Origin: Sphingobium indicum B90A
Lineage (GTDB): Bacteria > Pseudomonadota > Alphaproteobacteria > Sphingomonadales > Sphingomonadaceae
Assembly (NCBI RefSeq): GCF_000264945.2
Contig: NZ_CP013070.1
Span: forward strand, 2,418,001-2,482,000
DNA: 64,000 bases
Reading direction: 5' to 3'
Shown here one piece after another: positions 7,305 through 16,971 of the stretch. The stretch's first letter is position 1. Every line of letters starts with the position of its first letter. The position numbers were made by a program, and so were the translations under genes. The notes below the pieces were generated by a model. That model ran no database searches. It saw only the letters and a program-made list of their open reading frames with translations, and was not told the DNA's origin.

Positions 7305-9437
7305 TCATGGATTGCCCGGCGCATAGGGGAAGGTGAGCGATTTGTACCAGTTCAGGTCATGTTCCGGCGGTGCCGTGCCCGCCGGCAGCGGGCGTTTGGA
7401 CAGTGTCTGGAAATAGGCGATGCTGGCATCGCGCCACCATTTCGCCTCGCGATGCTGGATGCCCAGGAAAGCCTGGGTCTGGGCGAAGCGTTCCGCATCG
7501 ACATGGGGGCGCAGGCCGTCCCATGTACGGCGCATCGCCGCGACATAGGCGACCCCCGCGTCATAATGGCGGATGAGGCCGTTCCACAGGGTGTCGCCGG
7601 ATTTCAGCTTCGCGTCCCAGCCGACATGGTGGAACCAGAGAAGGTCGCGTTCCGGCGTCGTCTTCGGATTTGCGAGCATCCTGGCGACCGGCGGCGCATA
7701 TTGGGCGATCGCGTTGCTGCCGGTTTTCGTCCGGTCGAAGCCGATCCCCTGCGCGTCCGCCTTGTGATAATAGACTGGGTTCCATTCGGGCCGGGCAAGC
7801 TCTGAAATCCAGGGAGCCGGGCCATAATGATGGCCGGTGCCCATGACATGGGACAGGCCGAGCGGGGTCATGTAATCGACCGCCGCCTCCCGAGATCCCA
7901 TCATCATGGCGACGATTGGATCGACCACCTTCGCATCCGTCGAGAAAGTCTGCGCTGCCCATTCGCGTGCGATCGCCTCCGCCGACAGGTCGGGATCCCA
8001 GGCGAGGCGGCCGAAGGCGTACCAGTCCGCCTGGTTGAAGATCGATCCGCTCCAGTCGCGGTCGGCGCCGATATTGGCGACGCCGGCAATGCCGGTCAGC
8101 TTGTGGCCCTCCAGCGATCCGTCGATCACCCTGGCAACCGTCGATCCCTTGCCGCGGGCGAAGGTGTCGCTTTTCAGCGTCTCCTCGAACAAGGGGCCGA
8201 GATAGGTGAGGTGGGTCGACTGGCCCAGATATTCCTTGGTGATCTGGAATTCCATCATCAGCGGCGTCCGGGGCATGGCGCCGAACAGAGGATGGAAGGG
8301 TTCGCGCGGCTGGAAGTCGATCGCGCCATTCTTCACCTGCACCAGCACATTGTCCGCGAACTGGCCGTCCAGCGGCTTGAAGTCGCTATAAGCCTGCTTG
8401 GCGCGGTCGTCGGGATTGTCATGCGCATAGACGAAGGCGCGCCACATCACGATGCCGCCATGCGGCTTCACGGCGGCGGCCAGCATGTTCGCGCCATCGG
8501 CATGGGTGCGCTCGTAATCCTGCGGCCCCGGCTGCCCTTCGCTGTTCGCCTTCACCAGGAAGCCGCCGAAATCGGGAATGGCCCTGTAGATTTCGTCGGC
8601 CTTCGCCTTCCACCAGGCGGCGACCGCGGGGTCGAGCGGATCGGCGGTCCTGAGGCCGGACAGTTCCATCGGCGCGGTCCATTTCACCGACAGATAGACC
8701 TTGATGCCATAGGGCCGGAATACGTCCGCCAGCGCCGCCGCCTTGGCGATATAGGGCGCGGTCAGGCTGTCGGACCTGGCGTTCACATTGTTGAGGACCG
8801 TGCCGTTGATGCCGATGGAGGCGTTGGCGCGGGCATAGTCGGTGTATCGCGGCCCCTTCCAGTCGGGCAGGCGCCACCAGTCCCAGATGGATTGCCCGGC
8901 ATAGCCGCGCTCCACCGTGCCATCCAGATTGTCCCAATGGTTGAGCAAGCGCAGCTTCATGCGCGGCGCGCTGCGAATGTCGAGCCGGTCGAGCGATGCG
9001 CCCGTTTCCGCCAGCCGCAAATAGGCATAGGCGCCGTAGAGCAGCCCCGCATCGCCATTGGCGGCGATCACCGTCACGGACTGGCCGTCCAGCGTGACCG
9101 AGCGAATGGCATAGCCCTCTTCGCCCAGCCCGTCGAGCTTCACCGGCAGATCGGGCTCGGAGGCCGGAGTCGCGAGCCAGATCGCGCCGTTCATGGGCTT
9201 TTCAACCAATGCCGGCGCCGCGCCGTTCGCGCCCGCAAGGCCGCGCATCAGTTCGTCGCGGGCGGCCAGCGCGGTCGCGCTGCGACCCGGCGCGACGACC
9301 GCCGCGGCGTGCCGCGCCAGATTGCCGCCATCCCGCACCTTTTCGTGCCGCAGCCACAGATCATAGCCGTCCTCCGCCAAAGCGGGCGCCGTCATGACGG
9401 CGGTGGCGACGATCCAGCAGAACAGGCGCGCGAACAT
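7305..9437 (-). CDS. aguA: alpha-glucuronidase, GH67
   Basis: 710 residues from ATG 9437, which gives a signal peptide (MFARLFCWIVATAVMTAPAL) and has AAAGGGGA close upstream; an upstream start at 9497 would hide it. The family opening EDGYDLWLRHEKV follows. Landmarks of GH67 are present: NHWDNLDGTVERGYAG, IWDWWRLPDW, and the catalytic region with E300 in KANSEGQPGP (acid) plus D374 in NGAIDFQPREP and E402 in ITKEYLGQ, spaced like the catalytic pair of characterised members. GH67 enzymes release (4-O-methyl)glucuronic acid from the non-reducing end of aldouronic acids, not from intact xylan, so it acts on imported fragments, here in the periplasm. It is divergent from the GH3 operon and cotranscribed with lacI. 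Confidence 0.95.
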   Translation of the reverse strand: MFARLFCWIVATAVMTAPALAEDGYDLWLRHEKVRDGGNLARHAAAVVAPGRSATALAARDELMRGLAGANGAAPALVEKPMNGAIWLATPASEPDLPVKLDGLGEEGYAIRSVTLDGQSVTVIAANGDAGLLYGAYAYLRLAETGASLDRLDIRSAPRMKLRLLNHWDNLDGTVERGYAGQSIWDWWRLPDWKGPRYTDYARANASIGINGTVLNNVNARSDSLTAPYIAKAAALADVFRPYGIKVYLSVKWTAPMELSGLRTADPLDPAVAAWWKAKADEIYRAIPDFGGFLVKANSEGQPGPQDYERTHADGANMLAAAVKPHGGIVMWRAFVYAHDNPDDRAKQAYSDFKPLDGQFADNVLVQVKNGAIDFQPREPFHPLFGAMPRTPLMMEFQITKEYLGQSTHLTYLGPLFEETLKSDTFARGKGSTVARVIDGSLEGHKLTGIAGVANIGADRDWSGSIFNQADWYAFGRLAWDPDLSAEAIAREWAAQTFSTDAKVVDPIVAMMMGSREAAVDYMTPLGLSHVMGTGHHYGPAPWISELARPEWNPVYYHKADAQGIGFDRTKTGSNAIAQYAPPVARMLANPKTTPERDLLWFHHVGWDAKLKSGDTLWNGLIRHYDAGVAYVAAMRRTWDGLRPHVDAERFAQTQAFLGIQHREAKWWRDASIAYFQTLSKRPLPAGTAPPEHDLNWYKSLTFPYAPGNP

Positions 9438-9496
9438 AGATCCCCTTTCCTCTCCTTCCTGTCTTCGCCCGAACCGAGGCTTCGGATCGAAGGGCA

Positions 9497-9525
9497 TTGA
9501 CAGGTCGCTCTTGTCTGAGCAATGT
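9497..9525 (+). promoter_or_regulatory. predicted promoter of the GH3-manD-uxa operon
   Basis: TTGACA at 9497-9502, a 17-base spacer and CAATGT at 9520-9525. The -10 is poor, but its overlap with the LacI-type operator at 9523 is the arrangement expected for a repressed promoter. Confidence 0.45.
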
Positions 9526-9536
9526 TAACGCTATCA
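9523..9536. promoter_or_regulatory. LacI-type operator (aguA / GH3 divergent promoter)
   Basis: TGTTAACGCTATCA fits TGnTAnCGnTAnCA at every fixed position. It lies 86 bp upstream of the aguA start and 59 bp upstream of the first GH3 start, so one bound repressor could control both directions. Confidence 0.65.
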
Positions 9537-9595
9537 GTTGGGATGCGGCAAGCAAAAAGCTGGAAGCCGCCGCAAAAAAGGGGAGAGGCTGTTTC

Positions 9596-11971
9596 GTGAT
9601 CCGGTTGCGCAAGCTGTTGGGCGCGGTTTCGCTGCTGACGCTGGCGGTCGCGACGCCCGCCGCTCCCGTTGCGGCGGCGCCCGCATCCACGGGCGCCCGT
9701 CCGCTGTACAAGGATGCGAACGCCTCCATCGAATCGCGGGTGGACGACCTGCTCTCCCGCATGACGCTGGAGGAGAAGATCGCCCAGATCACCGCAGTCT
9801 GGACCGAAAAGGTCAGGATTTTCGACGACAGCTTGCAGCTCGACCCATCGAAACTGGCGCAGCGCTTTCCCCATGGCATGGGACAGTTCACGCGCCCCTC
9901 CGATGCCAAGGGGGCCTTCTCCCCCCGCGAAATCCCCGGCCGCAATCCGCGCCAGACGGTGGCGCTGGTCAACGCGCTGCAACGCTGGGCGACGACGCAG
10001 ACCCGACTGGGCATCCCGATCCTGTTCCATGAGGAAGGGCTGCACGGCTATGCGGCTGTTGGCGCTACCAGCTTTCCGCAGTCGATCGCCATGGCCTCCT
10101 CCTGGGATCCCGACCTGCTGCGCGAGGTGAATGCCGTCATCGCCCGCGAAATCCGCTCGCGCGGCGTCAGCCTGGTTCTTTCCCCGGTGGTGGACATCGC
10201 CCGTGATCCGCGCTGGGGCCGGATCGAGGAAACCTATGGCGAAGACCCCTATCTGGTGGGAGAGATGGGCGTCGCCGCTGTCGAGGGGTTGCAAGGCAAG
10301 GGTCGGTCGCGCCTGCTGCCGCCGGGCAAGGTCTTCGCGACGCTCAAGCATCTGACCGGCCACGGCCAGCCCGAAAGCGGCACCAATGTCGGTCCGGCGC
10401 CGGTTTCCGAACGCGAACTGCGCGAGAATTTCTTTCCGCCCTTCGAACAGGTGGTGAAACGCACCGGGATCGAGGCGGTGATGGCCAGCTATAACGAGAT
10501 CGACGGCGTGCCCTCCCACGCCAATCGCTGGCTGCTGCGCGATGTGCTGCGCGGCGAATGGGGCTTCAGGGGCGCGGTGGTCAGCGACTATTCGGCGGTC
10601 GACCAGTTGATGAACATCCACCATGTCGCCGCCGATCTGGAGCAGGCGGCGGGCCGCGCGCTGGATGCGGGCGTGGATGCGGACCTGCCCGACGGTCTTT
10701 CCTACGCGACGCTCGGCCGCCAGGTGCGCGAGGGCAAGATCGGCGAGGCGCTGGTCGACCGTGCCGTGCGGCATATGCTGGAATTGAAGTTCCGCGCCGG
10801 CCTGTTCGAAAATCCCTATGCCGACGCCGCCGCTTCGGAGAAGATCACCAATGATGGGCGGGCGCGCGCTCTGGCGCTGAAGGCGGCGCAGCGTTCCATC
10901 ATCCTGCTCAAGAATGACGGCATGCTGCCGCTGAAGCCGGAGGGCAGCATCGCCGTCATCGGGCCCAGCGCCGCCGTGGCGCGGCTGGGCGGCTATTATG
11001 GCCAGCCGCCGCATAGCGTCTCGATTCTTGAAGGCATCAGGGCGAAAGTCGGGAATCGGGCGAAGATCGTCTTCGCGCAGGGCGTCAGGATCACGGAGAA
11101 TGACGATTGGTGGGCGGACAAGGTCACCCGGTCCGATCCCGCGGAAAACCGCCGCCTGATCGCCCAGGCGGTCGAGGCGGCCCGCCATGTCGACCGCATC
11201 GTCCTGACGCTGGGCGACACGGAACAATCGAGCCGGGAAGGGTGGGCCGACAATCATCTGGGCGACCGCCCCAGCCTGGACCTGATGGGCGAGCAGCAGG
11301 AACTGTTCGACGCTCTCAAGGCGCTGGGCAAGCCGATCGCCGTGGTGCTCATCAACGGTCGTCCGGCCTCCACCGTCAAGGTTTCGGAACAGGCCGACGC
11401 CATTCTGGAAGGCTGGTATCTGGGCGAGCAGGGCGGCCATGCCGTGGCGGACGTGCTGTTCGGGGACGTCAATCCGGGCGGCAAGCTGCCGGTGACGATC
11501 CCGCGTTCGGCAGGGCAGTTGCCGATGTTCTACAATGTTAAGCCCAGCGCCCGGCGCGGCTATCTCTTCGATACGACCGATCCGCTTTACCCCTTCGGCT
11601 TCGGCCTCAGCTATACGAGCTTCGACCTGTCCGCGCCGCGCCTGTCGGCCGCGAAGATCGGCGTCGGCGGCACGACCCGCGTGTCGGTCGACGTGCGCAA
11701 TAGCGGCCGGCGCGAGGGCGACGAGGTCGTCCAATTATATGTGCGGGACAAGGTCGGTTCGGTCACCCGGCCGATCAAGGAGTTGAAGGGCTTTCAGCGC
11801 GTGACGCTGAAGCCCGGCGAGGTGCGCACGGTGACCTTCACGGTCGGGCCGGAAGCGCTCCAGATGTGGAACGATCATATGGACCGCGTGGTCGAGCCGG
11901 GCGATTTCGAGATCATGACCGGCAACAGTTCGGTCGCGCTCAAATCCGCTACGCTGACGGTGGCGCCATGA
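9596..11971 (+). CDS. GH3 glycosidase 1 (probable beta-xylosidase/beta-glucosidase), exported
   Basis: 791 residues from GTG 9596. That start is chosen because GGGGAG lies about eight bases upstream and it opens onto a signal peptide (MIRLRKLLGAVSLLTLAVAT...). The three usual GH3 parts follow: a TIM barrel from about 40 to 380 with LKHLTGHGQPE and the nucleophile aspartate in GAVVSDYSAVDQL; the alpha/beta sandwich with SIILLKNDGMLPL and the KNDG-type loop; and a C-terminal fibronectin-III-like domain ([19 protein letters not shown]). Such enzymes release xylose or glucose from non-reducing ends. Its stop overlaps the next start as ATGA, so the two GH3 genes are coupled. Placement beside aguA favours xylo-oligosaccharides as substrate. 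Confidence 0.92.
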   Translation: MIRLRKLLGAVSLLTLAVATPAAPVAAAPASTGARPLYKDANASIESRVDDLLSRMTLEEKIAQITAVWTEKVRIFDDSLQLDPSKLAQRFPHGMGQFTRPSDAKGAFSPREIPGRNPRQTVALVNALQRWATTQTRLGIPILFHEEGLHGYAAVGATSFPQSIAMASSWDPDLLREVNAVIAREIRSRGVSLVLSPVVDIARDPRWGRIEETYGEDPYLVGEMGVAAVEGLQGKGRSRLLPPGKVFATLKHLTGHGQPESGTNVGPAPVSERELRENFFPPFEQVVKRTGIEAVMASYNEIDGVPSHANRWLLRDVLRGEWGFRGAVVSDYSAVDQLMNIHHVAADLEQAAGRALDAGVDADLPDGLSYATLGRQVREGKIGEALVDRAVRHMLELKFRAGLFENPYADAAASEKITNDGRARALALKAAQRSIILLKNDGMLPLKPEGSIAVIGPSAAVARLGGYYGQPPHSVSILEGIRAKVGNRAKIVFAQGVRITENDDWWADKVTRSDPAENRRLIAQAVEAARHVDRIVLTLGDTEQSSREGWADNHLGDRPSLDLMGEQQELFDALKALGKPIAVVLINGRPASTVKVSEQADAILEGWYLGEQGGHAVADVLFGDVNPGGKLPVTIPRSAGQLPMFYNVKPSARRGYLFDTTDPLYPFGFGLSYTSFDLSAPRLSAAKIGVGGTTRVSVDVRNSGRREGDEVVQLYVRDKVGSVTRPIKELKGFQRVTLKPGEVRTVTFTVGPEALQMWNDHMDRVVEPGDFEIMTGNSSVALKSATLTVAP

Positions 11972-14340
11972 GCGGTTTCGCGCGCCGCCAGGCGCTGGGC
12001 CTGCTTGCCTCGACCTCGCTGCTCGCCGCTGCGCCCGCCGTTGCGAAGGGGAAGGGCGGGCCGCTCTACAAGGATGCCGCCGCCCCCATCGACCTGCGCG
12101 TCAGGGATCTGCTGGCGCGCATGACGCTGGAGGAGAAGGTCGGCCAGATCATCGCGCTCTGGGCAACCAAGGCGGACGTCATGGACGATCTGACCTTCTC
12201 TCCCGCCAAGGCGAGCAAGGCCTATCCCGACGGCTTCGGCCAGATCACCCGCCCGTCCGACCGTCGCGGCGCGCCCAACGGATCGACCCAGGCGGGCGGC
12301 GTGGGCGCGCGCTGGCGGACGCCCGCCGAGACGGTCGCCTTCATCACCGCCGTCCAGAAATGGGCGATGGAGGAGACGCGGCTCGGCATCCCCGTGCTGT
12401 TCCATGAGGAATCGCTGCACGGGCTTATGGCGACCGAGGCGACCATGTTTCCCATGGCGATCGGGCTGGCCGGCAGTTTCGACCGCCAGTTGATGGAGGA
12501 TGTCCAGTCGGTCATCGCTCGCGAGGTGCGGGCTCGCGGCGTCCATCTGGCGCTTTCGCCGGTGGTGGACATCGCCCGCGACCCCCGCTGGGGCCGGATC
12601 GAGGAGACCTTCGGCGAAGACCCCTATCTCTGCGGCGAGATGGGCGTGGCCGCCGTGCGCGGCCTTCAGGGCGGGAGCAGGCAGATCGGCCCGGACAAGG
12701 TCATGGCGACGCTCAAGCACATGACCGGCCATGGCCAACCCCAGAGCGGCGAGAATATCGCACCCGCGCCGATCTCCGAACGGGAACTGCGCGAAAATTT
12801 CTTTCCGCCCTTCCGGGAAGTGGTGAAGCGCACCGGCATCGCCGCCGTCATGCCGTCCTATAACGAGATAGACGGCGTGCCTTCGCACCAGAACCGCTGG
12901 CTGCTGAACGACATATTGCGCGGCGAATGGCATTTCGACGGCGCCGTCGTCAGCGATTATGGCGCGGTCCACGAACTGGATACGATCCACCATGTCCAGC
13001 CCGACCCGGAGGCGGCCGCACGCGCCGCTCTGCGGGCGGGCGTGGATTGCGAGCTGCCCGATGGCCAGGCCTATCGGACGCTCGTCGAACAGGTCCGCGC
13101 GGGCAAAGTGCCGCTTGAGGCGGTCGATCTGGCCTGCACCCGGATGCTGACGCTCAAGTTCCGCGCGGGCCTGTTCGAAAATCCCTGGCCGCGCAAGGAT
13201 CATGAGCGACTGGCCGGCAATGCGGAGGCGCGCGCCCTGGCGCTGAAGGCGGCGCAGCGTTCCATCGTGCTGCTCGGCAATGACGGCACGCTGCCGCTCA
13301 CGCCCGGCGCGCACAAGCGGGTCGCGGTGATCGGTCCCAATGCCGCCATTGCGCGACTGGGCGGCTATAGCAGCGTTCCGCGCCAGACCGTCTCCCTGCT
13401 GGAAGGCGTGCAGGCGAAGCTCAAGGGCAAGGCGGAGGTCGTCCACGCCCAGGGCGTCTTCATCACGCGGAGCGAGGATCGCTCGGCGGACGAGGTGCTG
13501 CTGGCCGATCCGGCGGAGAACCGCGCCCTGATCGCGCAGGCGGTCGAGGTGGCGAAATCAGCGGACATCGTCCTGCTCGCCATAGGCGACACGGAACAGA
13601 CCAGCCGGGAAGGCTTTGCAAAGAATCATCTGGGCGACCGCACGAGCCTGGACCTGCTGGGCGAGCAGAACGAACTGTTCGCCGCGCTGAAGGCGACCGG
13701 CAAGCCGGTGGTGGTGTGCGCGATCAATGGCCGCCCGCCCAGCTATCCCACGGTTGCGGAGGGCGCCAACGCGCTGCTGGAATGCTGGTATCCGGGGCAG
13801 GAGGGCGGCACTGCCATGGCCGACATCCTTTTCGGGGACGTCAATCCCGGCGCGAAGCTGCCCGTCACCGTGGCGCGCGATGCGGGGCAGATACCGATCT
13901 TCTACAACCGCAAGCCGTCTGCCCGGCGCGGCTATGTGTTCGAGGATATTTCGCCGCTTTTCCCCTTCGGCTTCGGCCTCAGCTACACCCGTTTCGAGTT
14001 TGGGCCGCCCCGCCTGTCGTCGCCGCGCATCGGCACGGGCGGCGAGGTGACGGTGGAGGTCGACGTCCGCAATATGGGGCAGAGGCCAGGCGACGAGGTC
14101 GTCCAGCTTTACGTCCGCGACCGGACCGCCAGCGTCACACGGCCGATCAAGGAGCTAAAGGGCTTCGAACGCGTCACGCTGGCCCCCGGCGAGAGCCGCG
14201 CCGTGCGCATGACTCTGAAGCCCGCCGCCTTCGCGCTCTGGAATCTGGACATGGAGGAAGTGGTCGAACCCGGCCTGTTCGACATCATGACCGGGCCGGA
14301 CAGCGAAAACCTCCAGAAAACCACGCTCGAAATCATCTGA
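11968..14340 (+). CDS. GH3 glycosidase 2 (probable beta-xylosidase), Tat-type signal
   Basis: 790 residues from ATG 11968, which overlaps the stop of the first GH3 gene. The N-terminus [20 protein letters not shown] carries a twin-arginine-like start and hydrophobic core, unlike the Sec-type signal of its neighbour. The domain order and catalytic block ([19 protein letters not shown]) match the first gene closely along the whole length, including the LYKDA...[11 protein letters not shown] start and the [20 protein letters not shown] tail, so this is a tandem duplication that has diverged. The two probably differ in side-chain preference or linkage. It is 14 bp from manD. Confidence 0.92.
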   Translation: MSGFARRQALGLLASTSLLAAAPAVAKGKGGPLYKDAAAPIDLRVRDLLARMTLEEKVGQIIALWATKADVMDDLTFSPAKASKAYPDGFGQITRPSDRRGAPNGSTQAGGVGARWRTPAETVAFITAVQKWAMEETRLGIPVLFHEESLHGLMATEATMFPMAIGLAGSFDRQLMEDVQSVIAREVRARGVHLALSPVVDIARDPRWGRIEETFGEDPYLCGEMGVAAVRGLQGGSRQIGPDKVMATLKHMTGHGQPQSGENIAPAPISERELRENFFPPFREVVKRTGIAAVMPSYNEIDGVPSHQNRWLLNDILRGEWHFDGAVVSDYGAVHELDTIHHVQPDPEAAARAALRAGVDCELPDGQAYRTLVEQVRAGKVPLEAVDLACTRMLTLKFRAGLFENPWPRKDHERLAGNAEARALALKAAQRSIVLLGNDGTLPLTPGAHKRVAVIGPNAAIARLGGYSSVPRQTVSLLEGVQAKLKGKAEVVHAQGVFITRSEDRSADEVLLADPAENRALIAQAVEVAKSADIVLLAIGDTEQTSREGFAKNHLGDRTSLDLLGEQNELFAALKATGKPVVVCAINGRPPSYPTVAEGANALLECWYPGQEGGTAMADILFGDVNPGAKLPVTVARDAGQIPIFYNRKPSARRGYVFEDISPLFPFGFGLSYTRFEFGPPRLSSPRIGTGGEVTVEVDVRNMGQRPGDEVVQLYVRDRTASVTRPIKELKGFERVTLAPGESRAVRMTLKPAAFALWNLDMEEVVEPGLFDIMTGPDSENLQKTTLEII

Positions 14341-14354
14341 ACAGGACCATCCCA

Positions 14355-15566
14355 ATGCCCAAGATCATCGATGCCAAGGTCATCGTCACCTGTCCCGGCC
14401 GAAATTTCGTCACGCTCAAGATCATCACCGACGAGGGCATCCATGGCGTGGGCGACGCCACGCTCAACGGCCGGGAACTGGCGGTGGGGAGCTATCTGGC
14501 CGATCATGTCGTTCCCTGCCTGATCGGGCGCGACGCGCACCGGATCGAGGACATCTGGCAATATCTCTACAAGGGCGCCTATTGGCGGCGCGGTCCGGTG
14601 ACGATGACCGCCATCGCGGCGGTCGACATGGCGCTGTGGGACATCAAGGGCAAGATTGCGGGCCTGCCGGTCTATCAGCTCCTGGGCGGGGCCAGCCGGG
14701 AGGGGGCGATGGTCTATGGCCACGCCAACGGCACGACCATAGAGGACACGATCAACGCCGCGCTGGAATATCAGGCGCAGGGTTACAAGGCGATCCGCCT
14801 GCAATGCGGCGTGCCGGGCATGGCGTCGACCTATGGCGTGTCGAAGGACAAATATTTCTACGAACCCGCCGACGCCGACCTGCCGACCGAAAATGTCTGG
14901 AACACGTCCAAATATCTTCGCGTCGTCCCCGAACTGTTCAAGGCCGCCCGCGAAGCGCTGGGCTGGGACGTGCACCTGCTGCACGACATCCATCATCGCC
15001 TGACACCCATAGAGGCCGGACGTCTGGGCCGGGATCTGGAGCCATATCGCCCCTTCTGGCTGGAGGATGCGACGCCGGCGGAAAACCAGGAGGCGTTCCG
15101 GCTGATCCGCCAGCACACCACCGCGCCGCTGGCGGTGGGGGAGATCTTCAATTCGATCTGGGACGCGAAGGATCTGATCCAGAACCAGCTTATCGACTAT
15201 ATCCGCGCGACCGTGGTCCATGCGGGCGGGATCACCCATCTGCGCCGGATCGCCGCGCTGGCCGATCTCTATCAGGTGCGCACCGGCTGCCATGGCGCGA
15301 CCGACCTGTCGCCGGTGTGCATGGCCGCAGCGCTGCATTTCGACCTCAGCGTCCCCAATTTCGGCATTCAGGAATATATGCGGCACACGCCTGAGACCGA
15401 CGCGGTCTTTCCCCATGCCTACACTTTCTCCGACGGCATGATGCATCCGGGCGAGGCGCCGGGCCTGGGCGTCGACATCGACGAGAAACTGGCGGCCGGA
15501 TATGAATATAAGCGCGCATTCCTGCCGGTGAACCGGCTGGAAGACGGCACGATGTTCAGTTGGTGA
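14355..15566 (+). CDS. manD: D-mannonate dehydratase, enolase superfamily (ManD)
   Basis: 403 residues. An enolase-superfamily N-terminal cap ([21 protein letters not shown]) leads to the barrel. ManD-type blocks are plain: [40 protein letters not shown], the metal ligands in [21 protein letters not shown] and [12 protein letters not shown], and [18 protein letters not shown]. It dehydrates D-mannonate to 2-keto-3-deoxygluconate, the third step of glucuronate catabolism, with Mg2+. With UxaC and the fructuronate reductase encoded downstream the route from glucuronate is complete, so high-activity ManD appears to replace UxuA here. Some low-activity homologues act on gluconate, but the context argues for mannonate. 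Confidence 0.93.
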   Translation: MPKIIDAKVIVTCPGRNFVTLKIITDEGIHGVGDATLNGRELAVGSYLADHVVPCLIGRDAHRIEDIWQYLYKGAYWRRGPVTMTAIAAVDMALWDIKGKIAGLPVYQLLGGASREGAMVYGHANGTTIEDTINAALEYQAQGYKAIRLQCGVPGMASTYGVSKDKYFYEPADADLPTENVWNTSKYLRVVPELFKAAREALGWDVHLLHDIHHRLTPIEAGRLGRDLEPYRPFWLEDATPAENQEAFRLIRQHTTAPLAVGEIFNSIWDAKDLIQNQLIDYIRATVVHAGGITHLRRIAALADLYQVRTGCHGATDLSPVCMAAALHFDLSVPNFGIQEYMRHTPETDAVFPHAYTFSDGMMHPGEAPGLGVDIDEKLAAGYEYKRAFLPVNRLEDGTMFSW

Positions 15567-15588
15567 TCCGTGCCTGCCCCTCTTTCTC

Positions 15589-15676
15589 CGTCATTCCCGC
15601 GCAGGCGGGAATCCATCTCCCGGCGTTCGGCGGGACTTGGGGCGTGAAATGGATCGCCGCCTGCGCGGGGATGACG
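15589..15676. repeat. REP-like palindromic element inside the operon
   Basis: An 88-bp imperfect palindrome: the arm CGTCATTCCCGC at the left pairs with the GCGGGGATGACG arm at the right, with GGAATCCAT/ATGGATCGC inner parts and a GC-rich core. It fills most of the 127-bp gap between manD and the transporter. The same kind of element is inserted in cobN (58808-58898), and a half copy lies near 47413. Confidence 0.85.
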
Positions 15677-15693
15677 GATCATAGGGACCGACC

Positions 15694-16971
15694 ATGACCC
15701 GATCCATCCCCAAACCCTCCGGCAAGGTCCGCTGGATCGTCTGCGCCCTGCTGTTCGCGGCGGTGGTGCTGAGCTATGTCGACCGGCTGGTCCTGCCGAC
15801 GCTCAAGCCCGATCTCCAGGCCCGCTACGGCTGGAGCGAGAGCGGCTATGCCGACCTCGCCATCTGGTTCCAGGCGGGCTACGGCATCGCCTATGTCTTC
15901 TTCGGGCGGCTGATCGACCGCATCGGGGCGCGGGCGGGCTATGCGCTGGCAGTCGGGCTGTGGACCGTCGGCCACGTCATGCACATCTTCTTCACCTCGA
16001 CGGCGGCGATGCTGCTTGCGCGCATTCCGCTTGCGGTCGGGGAGGCGGGAACCTTCCCCGCCGCCATCGCCGCGACCAATGAGTGGTTCCCCAAGAAGGA
16101 GCGCGCCTTCGCCATCGGCATCTTCAATGCCGGGTCCAATGTCGGCGCGATCCTGACGCCGCTGATCGTGCCCGTCATCGCCGTCACCATGGGCTGGCGC
16201 TGGGCCTTCATCCTGACGGGCCTGCTGACGGTGGCCTGGCTGGCGGCGTGGCTCGGCTTCTATCGCCGCCCGCGGGAGAAGAAGGGCCTGTCGCAGGAGG
16301 AGCTCGCCTGGATCGAAGCCGATCCGCAGGAGCCGCAGCGCCCGGTCAAATGGCGCACCCTGTTCCGCCACCGCCAGACCTGGGCCTATATCGCCGCCCG
16401 CTTCCTGATCGATCCGGTGTGGTGGACGTTCCTCTTCTGGCTGCCAGACTTCTTCAACAAGCAATATGGCGTCAAGATGCTGGACTTCGGCCCGCCGCTG
16501 ATCGCCGTCTATCTGCTGGCGGACGTCGGGTCCGTCACGGGCGGCTGGCTGTCGTCGCGCCTGATGGGCCGGGGCATGAGCATCAACCGCGCCCGCAAGA
16601 CGGCCATGTTCTGCGCCGCGCTCTGCGCCCTTCCCATCGCCTTCGCTGCGCAGGCGCCGGGCCTGTGGGGGGCGGTCGGGCTGATCGGCCTTGCCTGTGC
16701 CGGGCATCAGGGGTTTTCCGCCAATGTCTATGCGCTGCCGGGCGACCTCTTTCCCCGCTGGATGGCGGGATCGGTCATCGGCCTTGGCGGGCTGTCGGGC
16801 GCCATTGGCGGCATGCTGATGGCGAAGTTCGCCGGCATGATCCTGGAAAGCGTCGGCAGCTTCCAGCCGATCTTCATCGTCGCGGCCTGCGCCTATCTGG
16901 TCGCGCTGCTGGTCGTCCACCTCATCGTGCCGCGCTATGCGCCCGTCACCCTTTCGGAACCCCGTTCATGA
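15694..16971 (+). CDS. MFS transporter, hexuronate (ExuT-like) type
   Basis: 425 residues with twelve predicted helices. The first helix WIVCALLFAAVVLSYVDRLVLP has the YxDR pattern typical of the anion:cation symporter (ACS) group that includes ExuT, and FFGRLIDRIGAR is the TM2-3 loop signature. A central loop with KKGLSQEELAWIEAD separates the halves, as in hexuronate/phthalate carriers. It would move glucuronate, or small glucuronides, from the periplasm (where AguA releases it) into the cytoplasm for UxaC. The stop overlaps the uxaC start as ATGA. Confidence 0.88.
   Translation: MTRSIPKPSGKVRWIVCALLFAAVVLSYVDRLVLPTLKPDLQARYGWSESGYADLAIWFQAGYGIAYVFFGRLIDRIGARAGYALAVGLWTVGHVMHIFFTSTAAMLLARIPLAVGEAGTFPAAIAATNEWFPKKERAFAIGIFNAGSNVGAILTPLIVPVIAVTMGWRWAFILTGLLTVAWLAAWLGFYRRPREKKGLSQEELAWIEADPQEPQRPVKWRTLFRHRQTWAYIAARFLIDPVWWTFLFWLPDFFNKQYGVKMLDFGPPLIAVYLLADVGSVTGGWLSSRLMGRGMSINRARKTAMFCAALCALPIAFAAQAPGLWGAVGLIGLACAGHQGFSANVYALPGDLFPRWMAGSVIGLGGLSGAIGGMLMAKFAGMILESVGSFQPIFIVAACAYLVALLVVHLIVPRYAPVTLSEPRS

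Noticed and set aside
10057..10070. TGTTGGCGCTACCA inside GH3 gene 1, close to the LacI operator consensus
   Set aside because: It encodes conserved residues in the reading frame and is not near a promoter; one such match in 64 kb is plausible by chance. An internal auxiliary operator cannot be excluded.
9392..11734. 780-codon open frame on the minus strand opposite the first GH3 gene
   Set aside because: Long antisense frames are expected in GC-rich genes. The translated sequence is Arg/His/Gly-rich and has no domain, while the plus-strand GH3 is complete. The same reasoning removes the antisense frames opposite the TonB receptor (21242-23617) and cobN (59079-61373).
13716..14352. N-terminal extension of manD into the end of the second GH3 gene
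   Set aside because: The upstream part is a frame shadow of GH3; the ManD fold starts at ATG 14355 with [11 protein letters not shown].
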